This document shows, one piece after another, positions 8,157 to 16,930 of a DNA stretch of 64,000 nt. Position numbers and translations under genes: made by a program. The notes under the pieces were generated by a model. It did no database searches and was not told the origin of the DNA. It worked only from the letters and a program-made list of their open reading frames with translations. The stretch comes from Buttiauxella brennerae ATCC 51605. Lineage in GTDB: Bacteria > Pseudomonadota > Gammaproteobacteria > Enterobacterales > Enterobacteriaceae. Each line of letters opens with the position of its first letter. The first letter of the stretch is position 1. The stretch is taken from the NCBI RefSeq assembly GCF_001654925.1, contig NZ_LXER01000005.1, positions 1 to 64,000 on the forward strand, in the 5' to 3' direction.

Positions 8157-9641
8157 ATGTCAGATACCTCATTACAAGAAGAACTCGCTTCGACCACGCC
8201 AACGGCTGCACCATCGCTGTTGGATGAAATTATGGCGCAGACCCGCTTTAAGCCAGCATCTGAGAGCTATGATGTTGCCCGTCAGGGCGTGACCGCGTTT
8301 ATCGCTGCCTTGTTAGAGAGCAATACAGATGCGGAGCCTGTCGATATTCTGGCCGTGAATGCCATGATTGCTGATATTGATGCTCGTATGGGGCGTCAGA
8401 TGGATCTTATTCTTCACGCTCCTGAGCTTCAGGAGCTGGAGTCGTTCCTGCGGTCACTTAAGTTACTGGTTGATCGTGCAGATACACGGGAAAACATCAA
8501 AATCCATGTGTTGCATGCCACCAAAGAAGAACTCCTGGATGATTTTGAATTTGCTCCAGAGATCACGCAGTCTGGTTACTACAAGCACGTTTACTCCAGT
8601 GGTTTTGGCCAGTTTGGTGGTGAGCCAGTAGCCGCCGTCATCGGTAATTATGCTTTTGATAACACAGCGGCAGACATGAAGTTGCTGAAATATGTCAGTG
8701 CGGTCAGTGCGATGGCTCATGCCCCATTCTTGTCAGCAGTATCTCCGGAATTCTTCGGTCTTGATTCGTACACCGAATTGCCAGGTATGAAAGATGTGTC
8801 TGCTATTTTTGAAGGGCCGGCATATACCAAATGGCGTGCTCTGCGCGAATCAGAAGACTCCCGCTATCTGGGGTTGACTGCGCCACGTTGTTTGTTGCGC
8901 CACCCGTATGCGCCAGATGAAAACCCGGTGAAAAGTTTTAACTACCGAGAAAATGTCAGCCGTAGCCATGATGATTATCTGTGGGGCAATACGGCGTTCC
9001 TGCTGGCGGCCAACATGGCGGAAAGTTTCATGTTGAGCAGATGGTGCCCGAATATTGTCGGCCCGCAAAGTGGTGGGGCGGTGAAAGATTTGCCGGTGCA
9101 CTTGTATGAGTCGATGGGGCAGCTCCAGGCAAAAATTCCTACCGAAATACTTATCACTGATCGCCGTGAATATGAGCTTGCAGAAGAGGGCTTTATCTCC
9201 CTTACCATGCGCAAGGGCAGTGATAACGCAGCATTTTTCTCAGCAAATTCGGTGCAAAAACCTAAAACCTTCCCAAACACGCCAGAAGGTAAGGCCGCTG
9301 AAACGAATTACAAACTCGGTTCGCAACTTCCCTATCTGTTCATCATCACGCGCCTTGCTCATTACATCAAAGTGCTGCAACGCGAGCAGATTGGTTCCTG
9401 GAAAGAGCGGAGCGATCTTGAGCGTGAGCTGAATACCTGGATTCGTCAGTATGTGGCTGATCAGGAAAACCCACCTTCTGAGGTCCGTAGCCGTAAACCT
9501 CTGCGTCAGGCGAAAGTAGAAGTGTTGGATGTAGAAGGCGAACCAGGCTGGTATCAGGTTGCGCTCTCTGTGCGTCCGCATTTCAAATTCATGGGTGCCA
9601 GCTTTGATTTATCCCTGGTGGGTCGTCTGGACAGGGAATAA
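8157..9641 (+). CDS. tssC: T6SS contractile sheath large subunit TssC (VipB)
   Basis: A 494-residue TssC/VipB, usual family length. Recognisable blocks include ILAVNAMIADIDARMGRQMD, SFLRSLKLLVD, SGYYKHVYSSGFGQFGG, EPVAAVIGNYAF and the C-terminal RPHFKFMGASFDLSLVGRLD. With TssB it forms the helical sheath around the Hcp tube. The chosen start, ATG 8157, has AAGGA 7 nt upstream; a TTG start at 8139 would add six residues and overlaps the better ribosome site. It is followed two nucleotides later by tssE. Confidence 0.95.
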   Translation: MSDTSLQEELASTTPTAAPSLLDEIMAQTRFKPASESYDVARQGVTAFIAALLESNTDAEPVDILAVNAMIADIDARMGRQMDLILHAPELQELESFLRSLKLLVDRADTRENIKIHVLHATKEELLDDFEFAPEITQSGYYKHVYSSGFGQFGGEPVAAVIGNYAFDNTAADMKLLKYVSAVSAMAHAPFLSAVSPEFFGLDSYTELPGMKDVSAIFEGPAYTKWRALRESEDSRYLGLTAPRCLLRHPYAPDENPVKSFNYRENVSRSHDDYLWGNTAFLLAANMAESFMLSRWCPNIVGPQSGGAVKDLPVHLYESMGQLQAKIPTEILITDRREYELAEEGFISLTMRKGSDNAAFFSANSVQKPKTFPNTPEGKAAETNYKLGSQLPYLFIITRLAHYIKVLQREQIGSWKERSDLERELNTWIRQYVADQENPPSEVRSRKPLRQAKVEVLDVEGEPGWYQVALSVRPHFKFMGASFDLSLVGRLDRE

Positions 9642-9643
9642 GC

Positions 9644-10066
9644 ATGATAGAAGCACGGGAGTTCGGGGGCAGTCTGTTTGAACGCATCCAGGAGGCGGTG
9701 GATCTACCTGTGCGCAGGAAACCGAAAGAAGCTCTGCTGCGCTCTGTACGGAGCAATCTACAGAATGTACTCAACACCCGTTCCGGTAGTTGTTATGGAT
9801 CGCCGGAACTAGGGATTGCCGATTTGGATGATGATGCCCTGATCACCAGTGATTTCAGAACCGCAATTGAAAAAGCGATCAGAAACTGCATGTTGCGTTA
9901 CGAACCTCGAATGTCTGATGTGGTGGTAACGGCAATTGCAGAGGATGGGTATTCGCCATTGGAACTGTGTTTCCATATTGTGGCGTACATGGATTTCAGC
10001 AACAGAAAGGATGTTCTGGAGTTCGATATCCTACTGGATAACCGTCAGCATTGGTGTGTGGAGTAG
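9644..10066 (+). CDS. tssE: T6SS baseplate protein TssE (gp25-like)
   Basis: A 140-residue gp25/lysozyme-fold baseplate protein. It carries the family motifs LFERIQEA, an SVRSNLQNVLNTRSGSCYG block (the conserved RSGS-Y-G turn) and an acidic ADLDDDALIT stretch. TssE joins TssF and TssG in the baseplate wedge and is needed to start sheath assembly. It begins two nucleotides after the tssC stop with AGGGA upstream, and ends just before tssF. Confidence 0.92.
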   Translation: MIEAREFGGSLFERIQEAVDLPVRRKPKEALLRSVRSNLQNVLNTRSGSCYGSPELGIADLDDDALITSDFRTAIEKAIRNCMLRYEPRMSDVVVTAIAEDGYSPLELCFHIVAYMDFSNRKDVLEFDILLDNRQHWCVE

Positions 10067-10068
10067 AA

Positions 10069-11889
10069 ATGGCTTTTGAAGAACGCTACTACCGGGAGGA
10101 ACTGGACTACTTGCGTCAGCTCGGCAAGCTGTTGGCGCAAGAAAAGCCTTACCTGGCTCGTTTCCTGGCAGAAAAAGAAGGTGATCCTGACGTAGAGCGC
10201 CTGATGGAGGCATTTGCTTTCCTTTCTGGCGGTCTGCGTCAGAAGTTGGAAGATGAATTTCCTGAATTCACACATGGGCTGATTAATATGCTGTGGCCTA
10301 ATTACCTGCGCCCAGTTCCGTCCATGACAGTCATTGAATATCAGCCCAAAAAAGAGTTACTGACCGCTGTTGAAGTAAGCCGGAACGAATTGGTAAGAAC
10401 CGATACAGGTAGCAGCTCACAGTCTCTCGCCCCTGGAGGGCTGACCGATGACGAGAAAGCGGCGCCTCCAGCCTGCTATTTTACTCTTGCACGCAATACT
10501 TGGTTGCAACCCCTGTATATCCGGGATGTACGCAATGTCAGTAGCTTGAAAGAGGGGGTCATTGAGGTTGATTTCTTCACTGAGGGGAATGTTCCATCTC
10601 GCTCTTTGGATATGAATAAACTGACCTTCTGGCTGGGTAACGAGGATGATTACACTCGTCACCAACTTTATCTGTGGTTCAGTGAGCGGTTGATGGATGC
10701 TGAACTGGTTTCCGGGTCACATCGTTTCGCATTACCGGAACTGTGGCTGGATGCTGCCGGATTTGAACGGGACGATGCGTTACTGCCATGGCCAAAAAAT
10801 GTTCATACCGGTTACCGTGTACTCCAGGAATACTTCTGCTATCCGGAGAGTTTTTTCTTCTTTCGCATGCGTGACGCAGCACCGTTACCGGACGATTTTC
10901 CGGTTCAAACCTTCACGCTGCGCCTGCATTTTAACCAGCCGTTGCCTGTGGACATAAAACTGCGAAAGGATTCTTTGCGTCCGTACTGTACGCCAGCGGT
11001 AAACCTGTTTGCTTACCATGCCGAACCTGTCAGTCCAGACAGCAGCACACCGCAGTACCCTCTGCGCGCGAGCCATCAGCATCCGGAAGCCTATGATATC
11101 TTTCGAGTGAAATCTGTATCCAGCAAGGTGAGCAGTTCATCTGACGGTAAACCCTTCCGCCTCTGGCCTGAATTTGAAGGTTTTCAGCATCAAATAGAAT
11201 ACAGCCGTCAGCGCGAAGTCGTTTACTGGCACCACCGGACAAAAACCTCGTTGTTCCATCGTGGTCTGGAACATTCCATAGCCTTTGTACATGCAGATGG
11301 CAGCCAGCCAGACAACTCCGGACTGAACGATGAAGTTATCACCGCCTCACTGGTCTGTACCAACCGGATGCTACCTGCGTCGCTGCATACTGGTGATATC
11401 AGTGTTGCGGTTGACAAAAATTCGTCGGTAGCATCCTTCAGCAATGTTACCCGTCCGACCCGTCCATTGTACCCCGTCACAGATGGCGACATGCACTGGT
11501 CGCTGATTTCTTGTATGAACCTGAATTACCTGTCTTTGCTTGACAGAGACGCGCTAATTCAGGTGATGCGTACATTCGACCTGCCGGGGATCCACCACCC
11601 GCAGCAAGCAATGCTCTCACGCCAAAAACTGGATGCCATTGAAAAACTTGATACCCACCCAGTTGACCGCTTGTTTAAAGGGGTACCAGTACGTGGATTA
11701 TCCACCACGCTGTGGATCGACCCCACTCCCTTTGTCTGCGAGGGTGAGATCTACCTGCTGGGAACCGTGCTGTCGCACTTCTTCGCCCTGTATGCCAGCA
11801 TCAATTCATTTCACTGTCTGAAAATCATCAATACGGAAAGTCAGGAGGCCTGGGAATGGCAACATACCGGTCAGCACGCCCTGATGTAG
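10069..11889 (+). CDS. tssF: T6SS baseplate protein TssF (ImpG/VasA)
   Basis: A 606-residue TssF. The start MAFEERYYREELDYLRQLG and the following HGLINMLWPNYLRPVPSMTV motif are hallmarks of the ImpG/VasA family, and a PLYPVTDGDMHWSLISCMNLNYLSLLD block marks the C-terminal half. Two TssF and one TssG make each wedge of the baseplate beneath the sheath. ATG 10069 is preferred over an upstream in-frame start at 10051 because a GGAG site sits just before it and the family start begins there. It overlaps tssG by 34 nt, which suggests coupled translation. Confidence 0.95.
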   Translation: MAFEERYYREELDYLRQLGKLLAQEKPYLARFLAEKEGDPDVERLMEAFAFLSGGLRQKLEDEFPEFTHGLINMLWPNYLRPVPSMTVIEYQPKKELLTAVEVSRNELVRTDTGSSSQSLAPGGLTDDEKAAPPACYFTLARNTWLQPLYIRDVRNVSSLKEGVIEVDFFTEGNVPSRSLDMNKLTFWLGNEDDYTRHQLYLWFSERLMDAELVSGSHRFALPELWLDAAGFERDDALLPWPKNVHTGYRVLQEYFCYPESFFFFRMRDAAPLPDDFPVQTFTLRLHFNQPLPVDIKLRKDSLRPYCTPAVNLFAYHAEPVSPDSSTPQYPLRASHQHPEAYDIFRVKSVSSKVSSSSDGKPFRLWPEFEGFQHQIEYSRQREVVYWHHRTKTSLFHRGLEHSIAFVHADGSQPDNSGLNDEVITASLVCTNRMLPASLHTGDISVAVDKNSSVASFSNVTRPTRPLYPVTDGDMHWSLISCMNLNYLSLLDRDALIQVMRTFDLPGIHHPQQAMLSRQKLDAIEKLDTHPVDRLFKGVPVRGLSTTLWIDPTPFVCEGEIYLLGTVLSHFFALYASINSFHCLKIINTESQEAWEWQHTGQHALM

Positions 11890-12902
11890 GGAAACGGGAC
11901 TCATTCCCGACCGATGTGCGTGGGATGAATTTTTATGTCCTGATGGATGCGCTGTACCGTCTGTATGGAGATTCAGGCGAGGAGCCTTCTTTGCGCACGG
12001 AACCCAGTCGGGAAGTGGCACTGTTCAAATCAGACGCCGGCATCGCCTTTCCGGTAAGTGATTTGACTACGCTTGGGCGCAACGATACTGGCCAGTTCTC
12101 TCTGACCACAACGTTTCTTGGTTTCTCAGGTAGCCAGTCCCCTTTACCGGGTTATTACCTGGATAAGATGGCCCGGGAAGATGCGCAGCATGAAGAAGGG
12201 CTGAAAGCATTTCTCGATCTGTTCAGTCACCGCTGGACACAGTTTGCTTACCACGCCTGGCGCAAGTACCGCTATTACATCTGTTTTCGCAATGGTGGTA
12301 CGGACATTTTCTCGCAGCGTATGTATGCCCTGGTGGGGTTAGGTAATCAGAGCGTGCGTGGCAAGCTCGCTATCAACCATAGCAAGATGTTGGCTTATGC
12401 CGGAGTGCTGGCGACACCAGGCCGTTCGCCGGATGTGGTATGCAATTTGGTATCCCATTGTTTTGATTTGCCGGATGTCACCATTGAAAGCTGGCAGTTG
12501 CGTAAAGTACCGATTGAACCATCACAGCAGAACCGTCTGGGTGTCCGCAATTCGAAGAAGAAAACTGCCGGGTATATCCCCGGACGCTCTGTGATTGGCG
12601 TTAATTTTACCCTCGGTTCGCGAGTGCCAGATCGAAGTGGAAAATTCTTGTTAAAGATTGGCGGTTTATCGATGACTCATTATCTGTCTTTTTTACCAGG
12701 CGGTGATAACCATCAGGCGCTAACGGTATTTATTTCCTTTCTTCTGCGAGATCAGTTTTCCTGGGATTTACGGCTAGATCTGGCACCAGAACAGGCCCAG
12801 GGAATGCGACTGGGTGACTGTGCCCGCTCCTGTATTGGCCGTACTGCGTTTATTGGTCTGCCGAAAACACCGCCTTCTGTCACCCTCCACATCAGGGAAT
12901 AA
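11856..12902 (+). CDS. tssG: T6SS baseplate protein TssG (ImpH/VasB)
   Basis: A 348-residue TssG. Characteristic elements are FYVLMDALYRLYGD near the N-terminus, ALFKSDAGIAFPVSDL, the GFSGSQSPLPGYYLD block and LDLFSHRWTQFAYHAWRKYR, with LGDCARSCIGRTAFIG near the end. It bridges the TssF dimers in the baseplate wedge. The ATG lies within the end of tssF behind an AGGAGG site, so both proteins are probably made in step. The next gene, tagH, starts a few nucleotides after its stop. Confidence 0.93.
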   Translation: MATYRSARPDVGKRDSFPTDVRGMNFYVLMDALYRLYGDSGEEPSLRTEPSREVALFKSDAGIAFPVSDLTTLGRNDTGQFSLTTTFLGFSGSQSPLPGYYLDKMAREDAQHEEGLKAFLDLFSHRWTQFAYHAWRKYRYYICFRNGGTDIFSQRMYALVGLGNQSVRGKLAINHSKMLAYAGVLATPGRSPDVVCNLVSHCFDLPDVTIESWQLRKVPIEPSQQNRLGVRNSKKKTAGYIPGRSVIGVNFTLGSRVPDRSGKFLLKIGGLSMTHYLSFLPGGDNHQALTVFISFLLRDQFSWDLRLDLAPEQAQGMRLGDCARSCIGRTAFIGLPKTPPSVTLHIRE

Positions 12903-12906
12903 TTTT

Positions 12907-14226
12907 ATGGAGCAGTATATGGCTGAGGAAATACCACAGTCTTCCGCATTATCACTGACGTTACAGGTGATGAACGGCAACGAACTGGAAAGTGGACGTG
13001 CCGCAAAATGCCTTTTTTCCGCTGGAGGTGGGGATATTGGTCATACGCAGGCATGCCACTGGCCGATTCAGGACCGGGCTGGTTCGGTTGCAGGCCGTGC
13101 CTGCCAGGTCGTCCTGCATGATGGCACATTCTGTTTACGCAATCTGACACCCGGATTGATGATTAATCAAGCTTCAGTATCGGTAGACACTGGGCTGGTG
13201 CGTTTGTGTCAGGGCGATGAGATTGGCTTGGGCGCACTGGTATTGAAAGTGTTTATTCACGAAGGGAAGCTGGTGAGTTATGGCGAACAGATGGCCGCGC
13301 CCGAAACGATAGTGACAAACCGTGATCGACTAGCTGATGCCCTGCTGACCACTGATGGCCAGCCTGCATATCCAGGAATGCCTCACCGCCATCAACTTGC
13401 GGACACGGTTGTAAATGGTTTTTCCACCGACCCATTGCAGGTGCTTCAGGCCGAAAACCTGACCACTGCAGGCGATCTGCTTTCTGGTATGGGGCGCGGT
13501 AGGTCTTCCGCCCAGTTGTCCGATCCTGCCAATAATAGTGGGATCGATATTCCTTTTATGGATCTTCCTCCTATGTATGCCGATGCACGTGACAATCGTG
13601 ACACTAATGAGATTACCGATTCGCCTGCTCAGATGGCGCAGCACCACCTTGCCGTTACCCCGCTTCTCCGCGGGTTGGGTAGTTCACTTGCGGTACGTAA
13701 CTCTCAGGATGCGGACGATTTTCTCGAAGAAGCAGGGCGTTCATTACAGGCAGCAATAAAGGGCTTGCTCGACCTACAACAACGGCAAAGTAGCCTGTCA
13801 GACAAACATCTGCGTCCCCTGGAAGATAACCCCCTACGCCTGAATCTGGATTATTCCACTGCTGTAGATGTGATGTTTGCCGAAGGCAAAAGCCCGGTAC
13901 ATCTCGCGGCCCCTGCGGCCATTGCTGAGAGTTTGCGTAACATTCGCCATCATGACGAAGCAAACAAGGCAGCTATCAATGAAGCATTACACGTGATGCT
14001 GGAGGCTTTCTCTCCACAGAGTTTGATGCGTCGCTTTATTCAATACCGTTGCAGCCATGAACTGCGTCAACAACTTGATGATGCAGGTTCCTGGCAGATG
14101 TACAGCCATTATTACGACGAACTGGCTTCAGATCGCCAGCAGGGTTTTTCCATGTTGTTCAACGAAGTATACGCCCAAGTCTATGACCGGGTGCTGCGTG
14201 AGAAACAGCGGGAGCCTGAAGAGTGA
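12907..14226 (+). CDS. tagH: T6SS-associated protein TagH with degenerate FHA domain
   Basis: A 439-residue protein (435 if ATG 12919 is used; both have a plausible ribosome site). The C-terminal ~100 residues match the TagH-specific domain (EAFSPQSLMRRFIQYRCSHE). The first ~110 residues align with an FHA fold, but the usual GR and SxxH phosphothreonine-binding residues read IGHTQACHW and SVAGRACQV, so phosphopeptide binding is doubtful. In other systems TagH/Fha is switched by the PpkA kinase and PppA phosphatase, and neither gene is seen in this window. The middle is acidic, low in order and probably a linker. The final codons overlap tssJ by 4 nt. Confidence 0.85.
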   Translation: MEQYMAEEIPQSSALSLTLQVMNGNELESGRAAKCLFSAGGGDIGHTQACHWPIQDRAGSVAGRACQVVLHDGTFCLRNLTPGLMINQASVSVDTGLVRLCQGDEIGLGALVLKVFIHEGKLVSYGEQMAAPETIVTNRDRLADALLTTDGQPAYPGMPHRHQLADTVVNGFSTDPLQVLQAENLTTAGDLLSGMGRGRSSAQLSDPANNSGIDIPFMDLPPMYADARDNRDTNEITDSPAQMAQHHLAVTPLLRGLGSSLAVRNSQDADDFLEEAGRSLQAAIKGLLDLQQRQSSLSDKHLRPLEDNPLRLNLDYSTAVDVMFAEGKSPVHLAAPAAIAESLRNIRHHDEANKAAINEALHVMLEAFSPQSLMRRFIQYRCSHELRQQLDDAGSWQMYSHYYDELASDRQQGFSMLFNEVYAQVYDRVLREKQREPEE

Positions 14227-14753
14227 AAGGACGCGTTTTCTGCATCTGGATAACGTTGCTTGCCGCAACCCTGAGTGGTTGCGAGACAGCGAAAAAAATT
14301 GGTCAGGTGATCAGCGACCCGAGTGTTCAGGTTGGAAAGCGGGCAGAGCAGCCGTCGGAAATCACGATTACCCTGCTAACTGAACCGGACACCAATACCA
14401 ATGTAGATGGTGAAGCCGCTCCAGTGGATGTGCAACTGGTTTACATGAGCGATGACTCAAAATTACAGGCTGCGGATTATGACCAGATTGCCAGAACCGC
14501 GTTACCGGACGTGATTGGGAAAAATTATATCGATCACCAGGATTTCAGCTTATTGCCTGACTCTATGAAAACCCTGCCACCAGTGAAACTGGATGAAAAA
14601 ACACAGTTTATTGGTGTCATTGCCTATTTTTCTGACGATCAGACCACTGAATGGAAACAAATCGAACCAGTGGAAGGCGCGGGTCACCATGAGTATCGCC
14701 TGCTGGTACATGTACGGCAGAACAGCATCGAAATGAAAAAAGAGGAAAACTGA
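14223..14753 (+). CDS. tssJ: T6SS outer-membrane lipoprotein TssJ
   Basis: A 176-residue lipoprotein starting at a GTG that overlaps the tagH stop (GTGA). The lipobox LSGC (Cys19) ends a short hydrophobic signal, so the mature protein should be lipidated and reach the outer membrane. The remainder is the TssJ beta-sandwich with motifs such as VDVQLVYMSDDSKLQAADYDQ and FIGVIAYFSDDQTTEWK. TssJ binds the periplasmic end of TssM to anchor the TssJLM membrane complex. Slightly longer than many TssJ proteins because of the C-terminal tail. Confidence 0.93.
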   Translation: MKGRVFCIWITLLAATLSGCETAKKIGQVISDPSVQVGKRAEQPSEITITLLTEPDTNTNVDGEAAPVDVQLVYMSDDSKLQAADYDQIARTALPDVIGKNYIDHQDFSLLPDSMKTLPPVKLDEKTQFIGVIAYFSDDQTTEWKQIEPVEGAGHHEYRLLVHVRQNSIEMKKEEN

Positions 14754-14755
14754 TA

Positions 14756-16099
14756 ATGGCGACCATGAAAAATAAAGTGATCTGGCAGGAAGGTTTGTTC
14801 GCCGTGCCTCAGCATTTTCAGCAACAGCAGCGTAACCATGAATACCTGCTGAACCAGCGTATCAATGCCCGGGATGATTTCGCCTGGGGGTTTACAGAGC
14901 TGTCACTCAATACAGAGCTCCTCGCGCAGGGGAAAATTATGCTTTCCAGTGCGACTGGCTGTATGCCTGATGGCACTGTGTTCAGTATTCCTGAGCAGGA
15001 TCATCTTCCCGTGCCTTTTCAACCCATCGATATGTCCGCTCCAGGAAGCCATGATATTTACCTGGCGATACCGGTGATCAGCGATATTATCTGCGAAATT
15101 AAGGGGCATCAGAGTACCGGGAACGGAACGGAGCGTTACAGCTTAACCCGTGCCGATGTCCGTGATTTACACTCCGATGGTGGCGACGTACAGCAGATCG
15201 AACTGGGAATGCTAGTACCGAAAATTGTCAGCGGCGCGGACGATCTCAGTGCCATGGTGACATTGCCGCTATGCCGTATCCGGAGCCTGCAACCCAATGG
15301 TGCACTGGTGCTGGATGACAGTTTTATTCCTACCTGTCAGGCCATTCGGGTCAGCTCGGTGCTGAGTGCATTTGCCGGTGATGTGCAGGGCCTTATCAGC
15401 AATCGTGCCAGTGAACTGGCGAAACGTATCGGCTCCCCTGAGCAAAGCGGTATTGCTGATGTTGCAGAATTTATGATGTTGCAGATGCTCAATCGCAGTC
15501 AGATGCACTTCAATCACCGCTCGCACTTACATACTTTGCACCCCGAAAGTTTTTATCTGGATCTGGTCCGGCTACTGGGCGAGTTGATGACGTTTACTGA
15601 AAACAGCCGTCAACCCTGTAGTGTGGAGGTTTACATTCATCGCGACCTCACTATGTCGTTTAAAACGGTGATACCGGAACTGCGCCGTGCGCTTAACACT
15701 GTGCTGATGCCACGTGCGCAGAACCTGCCATTGAGCTTCTCGGATGGTGTCTATCTCGCTACTGTAAACGATCCGGCACTGCTGCAATCCGGCTCCTTTG
15801 TACTGGCGGTCCGCGCACGTATGCCGAGCAACCAGATTATCCTCCAGTTTACTCAGCAGTCCAAAATCGCCGCTACTGACAAGATTCGCAATGTGGTCAG
15901 TGTGCAGGTACCGGGTGTGCCGCTGCGTACACTGACCGCTGCCCCGCGCCAGCTTCCGTATCACGACGGATATGTTTACTTCGAACTGGAAAAAGGTTCT
16001 TCGGCCTGGCAGGACGTGGTGAAAGCCGGTGCGCTGGCACTGCATATTTCCGGTAATTTCCCGGAACTAGACATGCAGCTGTGGGCGATAAGAGGCTAA
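14756..16099 (+). CDS. tssK: T6SS baseplate-membrane connector TssK
   Basis: A 447-residue TssK. The VIWQEGLFAVPQHFQQQ start, RYSLTRADVRD, the MLQMLNRSQMHFNHRSHLHTLHPE-like segment and the C-terminal block near FELEKGSSAW are family signatures. Trimeric TssK links the baseplate (TssFGE) to the cytoplasmic domains of TssL and TssM. It starts two bases after the tssJ stop; ATG 14765, nine bases further in, is an alternative start. The gene order tssJ-tssK-tssL is common to many T6SS loci. Confidence 0.95.
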   Translation: MATMKNKVIWQEGLFAVPQHFQQQQRNHEYLLNQRINARDDFAWGFTELSLNTELLAQGKIMLSSATGCMPDGTVFSIPEQDHLPVPFQPIDMSAPGSHDIYLAIPVISDIICEIKGHQSTGNGTERYSLTRADVRDLHSDGGDVQQIELGMLVPKIVSGADDLSAMVTLPLCRIRSLQPNGALVLDDSFIPTCQAIRVSSVLSAFAGDVQGLISNRASELAKRIGSPEQSGIADVAEFMMLQMLNRSQMHFNHRSHLHTLHPESFYLDLVRLLGELMTFTENSRQPCSVEVYIHRDLTMSFKTVIPELRRALNTVLMPRAQNLPLSFSDGVYLATVNDPALLQSGSFVLAVRARMPSNQIILQFTQQSKIAATDKIRNVVSVQVPGVPLRTLTAAPRQLPYHDGYVYFELEKGSSAWQDVVKAGALALHISGNFPELDMQLWAIRG

Positions 16100-16103
16100 G
16101 TCT

Positions 16104-16922
16104 ATGAGCGAAAAGTCCGTTCTTCTATCCGATAAAAATGACCCTCTGCTCACAGTGGGCTCCCCCGGGCAGAGCAGAATGGTTCCACCTGAAGGTGGAG
16201 AAGAAATATCCCTGCGCCATTACCGTCTCGTCCTGCGTGGTAGCAGCCTGAACCCAATGATTGACGCTGCCACGCCGATGCTGGGGATGGTCATGCGCGT
16301 CACTGGGATGAACAGCCATGCCATGCCGGAACATCTATTTCCTCAGGTGGTGACGGATGTGCAGGCAATAGAGCAGTTGCTCCAGGAGCAGGGTTATGAA
16401 CCTGGCGCTATCGTTTCATTTCGCTACATCCTCTGCACCTTTATAGACGAGGTGGCGCTAGGTAATGGTTGGTCGAACAAGAATGAGTGGATCAAACAAT
16501 CTTTACTGGTGCATTTCCATAATGAAGCGTGGGGCGGTGAGAAAGTCTTTATTTTGCTCGAGCGACTGATGCGGGAACCAAAACGCTACCAGGACTTACT
16601 GGAGTTCTTATATCTGTGTTTTTCGCTGGGTTTTCGTGGGCGCTACAAAGTTGCGGTACAGGATTCGGGGGAATTTGAGCTGATTTACCGCCGTCTGCAC
16701 CATGCTTTACATGGGTTGCGCGGCGATGCGCCGTTCCCGCTGCTGCATCAGGATAATAAAACACAGGGCGGGCGTTATCAGTTAATCAAGCGGCTGACCA
16801 TTAAACATGTACTGCTCGGTGGTTTTACTGTGTTGGTTCTGTTTTTCCTATTTTACCTGCTGCGCCTGGATAACCAGACGCAGGACATTCTCCACCAGTT
16901 AAACCGGCTGCTCGCCAGGTAA
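16104..16922 (+). CDS. tssL: T6SS inner-membrane protein TssL (DotU/IcmH family)
   Basis: A 272-residue TssL. The cytoplasmic domain shows the DotU/IcmH motifs YILCTFIDEVAL, NEAWGGEKVF and LEFLYLCFSLGFRGRY. A single C-terminal membrane helix lies at about residues 235-255, followed by a short periplasmic tail. There is no OmpA-type peptidoglycan-binding extension, so cell-wall anchoring would need another protein; none is obvious in this window. With TssJ and TssM it forms the trans-envelope complex that receives the baseplate. Confidence 0.94.
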   Translation: MSEKSVLLSDKNDPLLTVGSPGQSRMVPPEGGEEISLRHYRLVLRGSSLNPMIDAATPMLGMVMRVTGMNSHAMPEHLFPQVVTDVQAIEQLLQEQGYEPGAIVSFRYILCTFIDEVALGNGWSNKNEWIKQSLLVHFHNEAWGGEKVFILLERLMREPKRYQDLLEFLYLCFSLGFRGRYKVAVQDSGEFELIYRRLHHALHGLRGDAPFPLLHQDNKTQGGRYQLIKRLTIKHVLLGGFTVLVLFFLFYLLRLDNQTQDILHQLNRLLAR

Positions 16923-16930
16923 GGACACCT

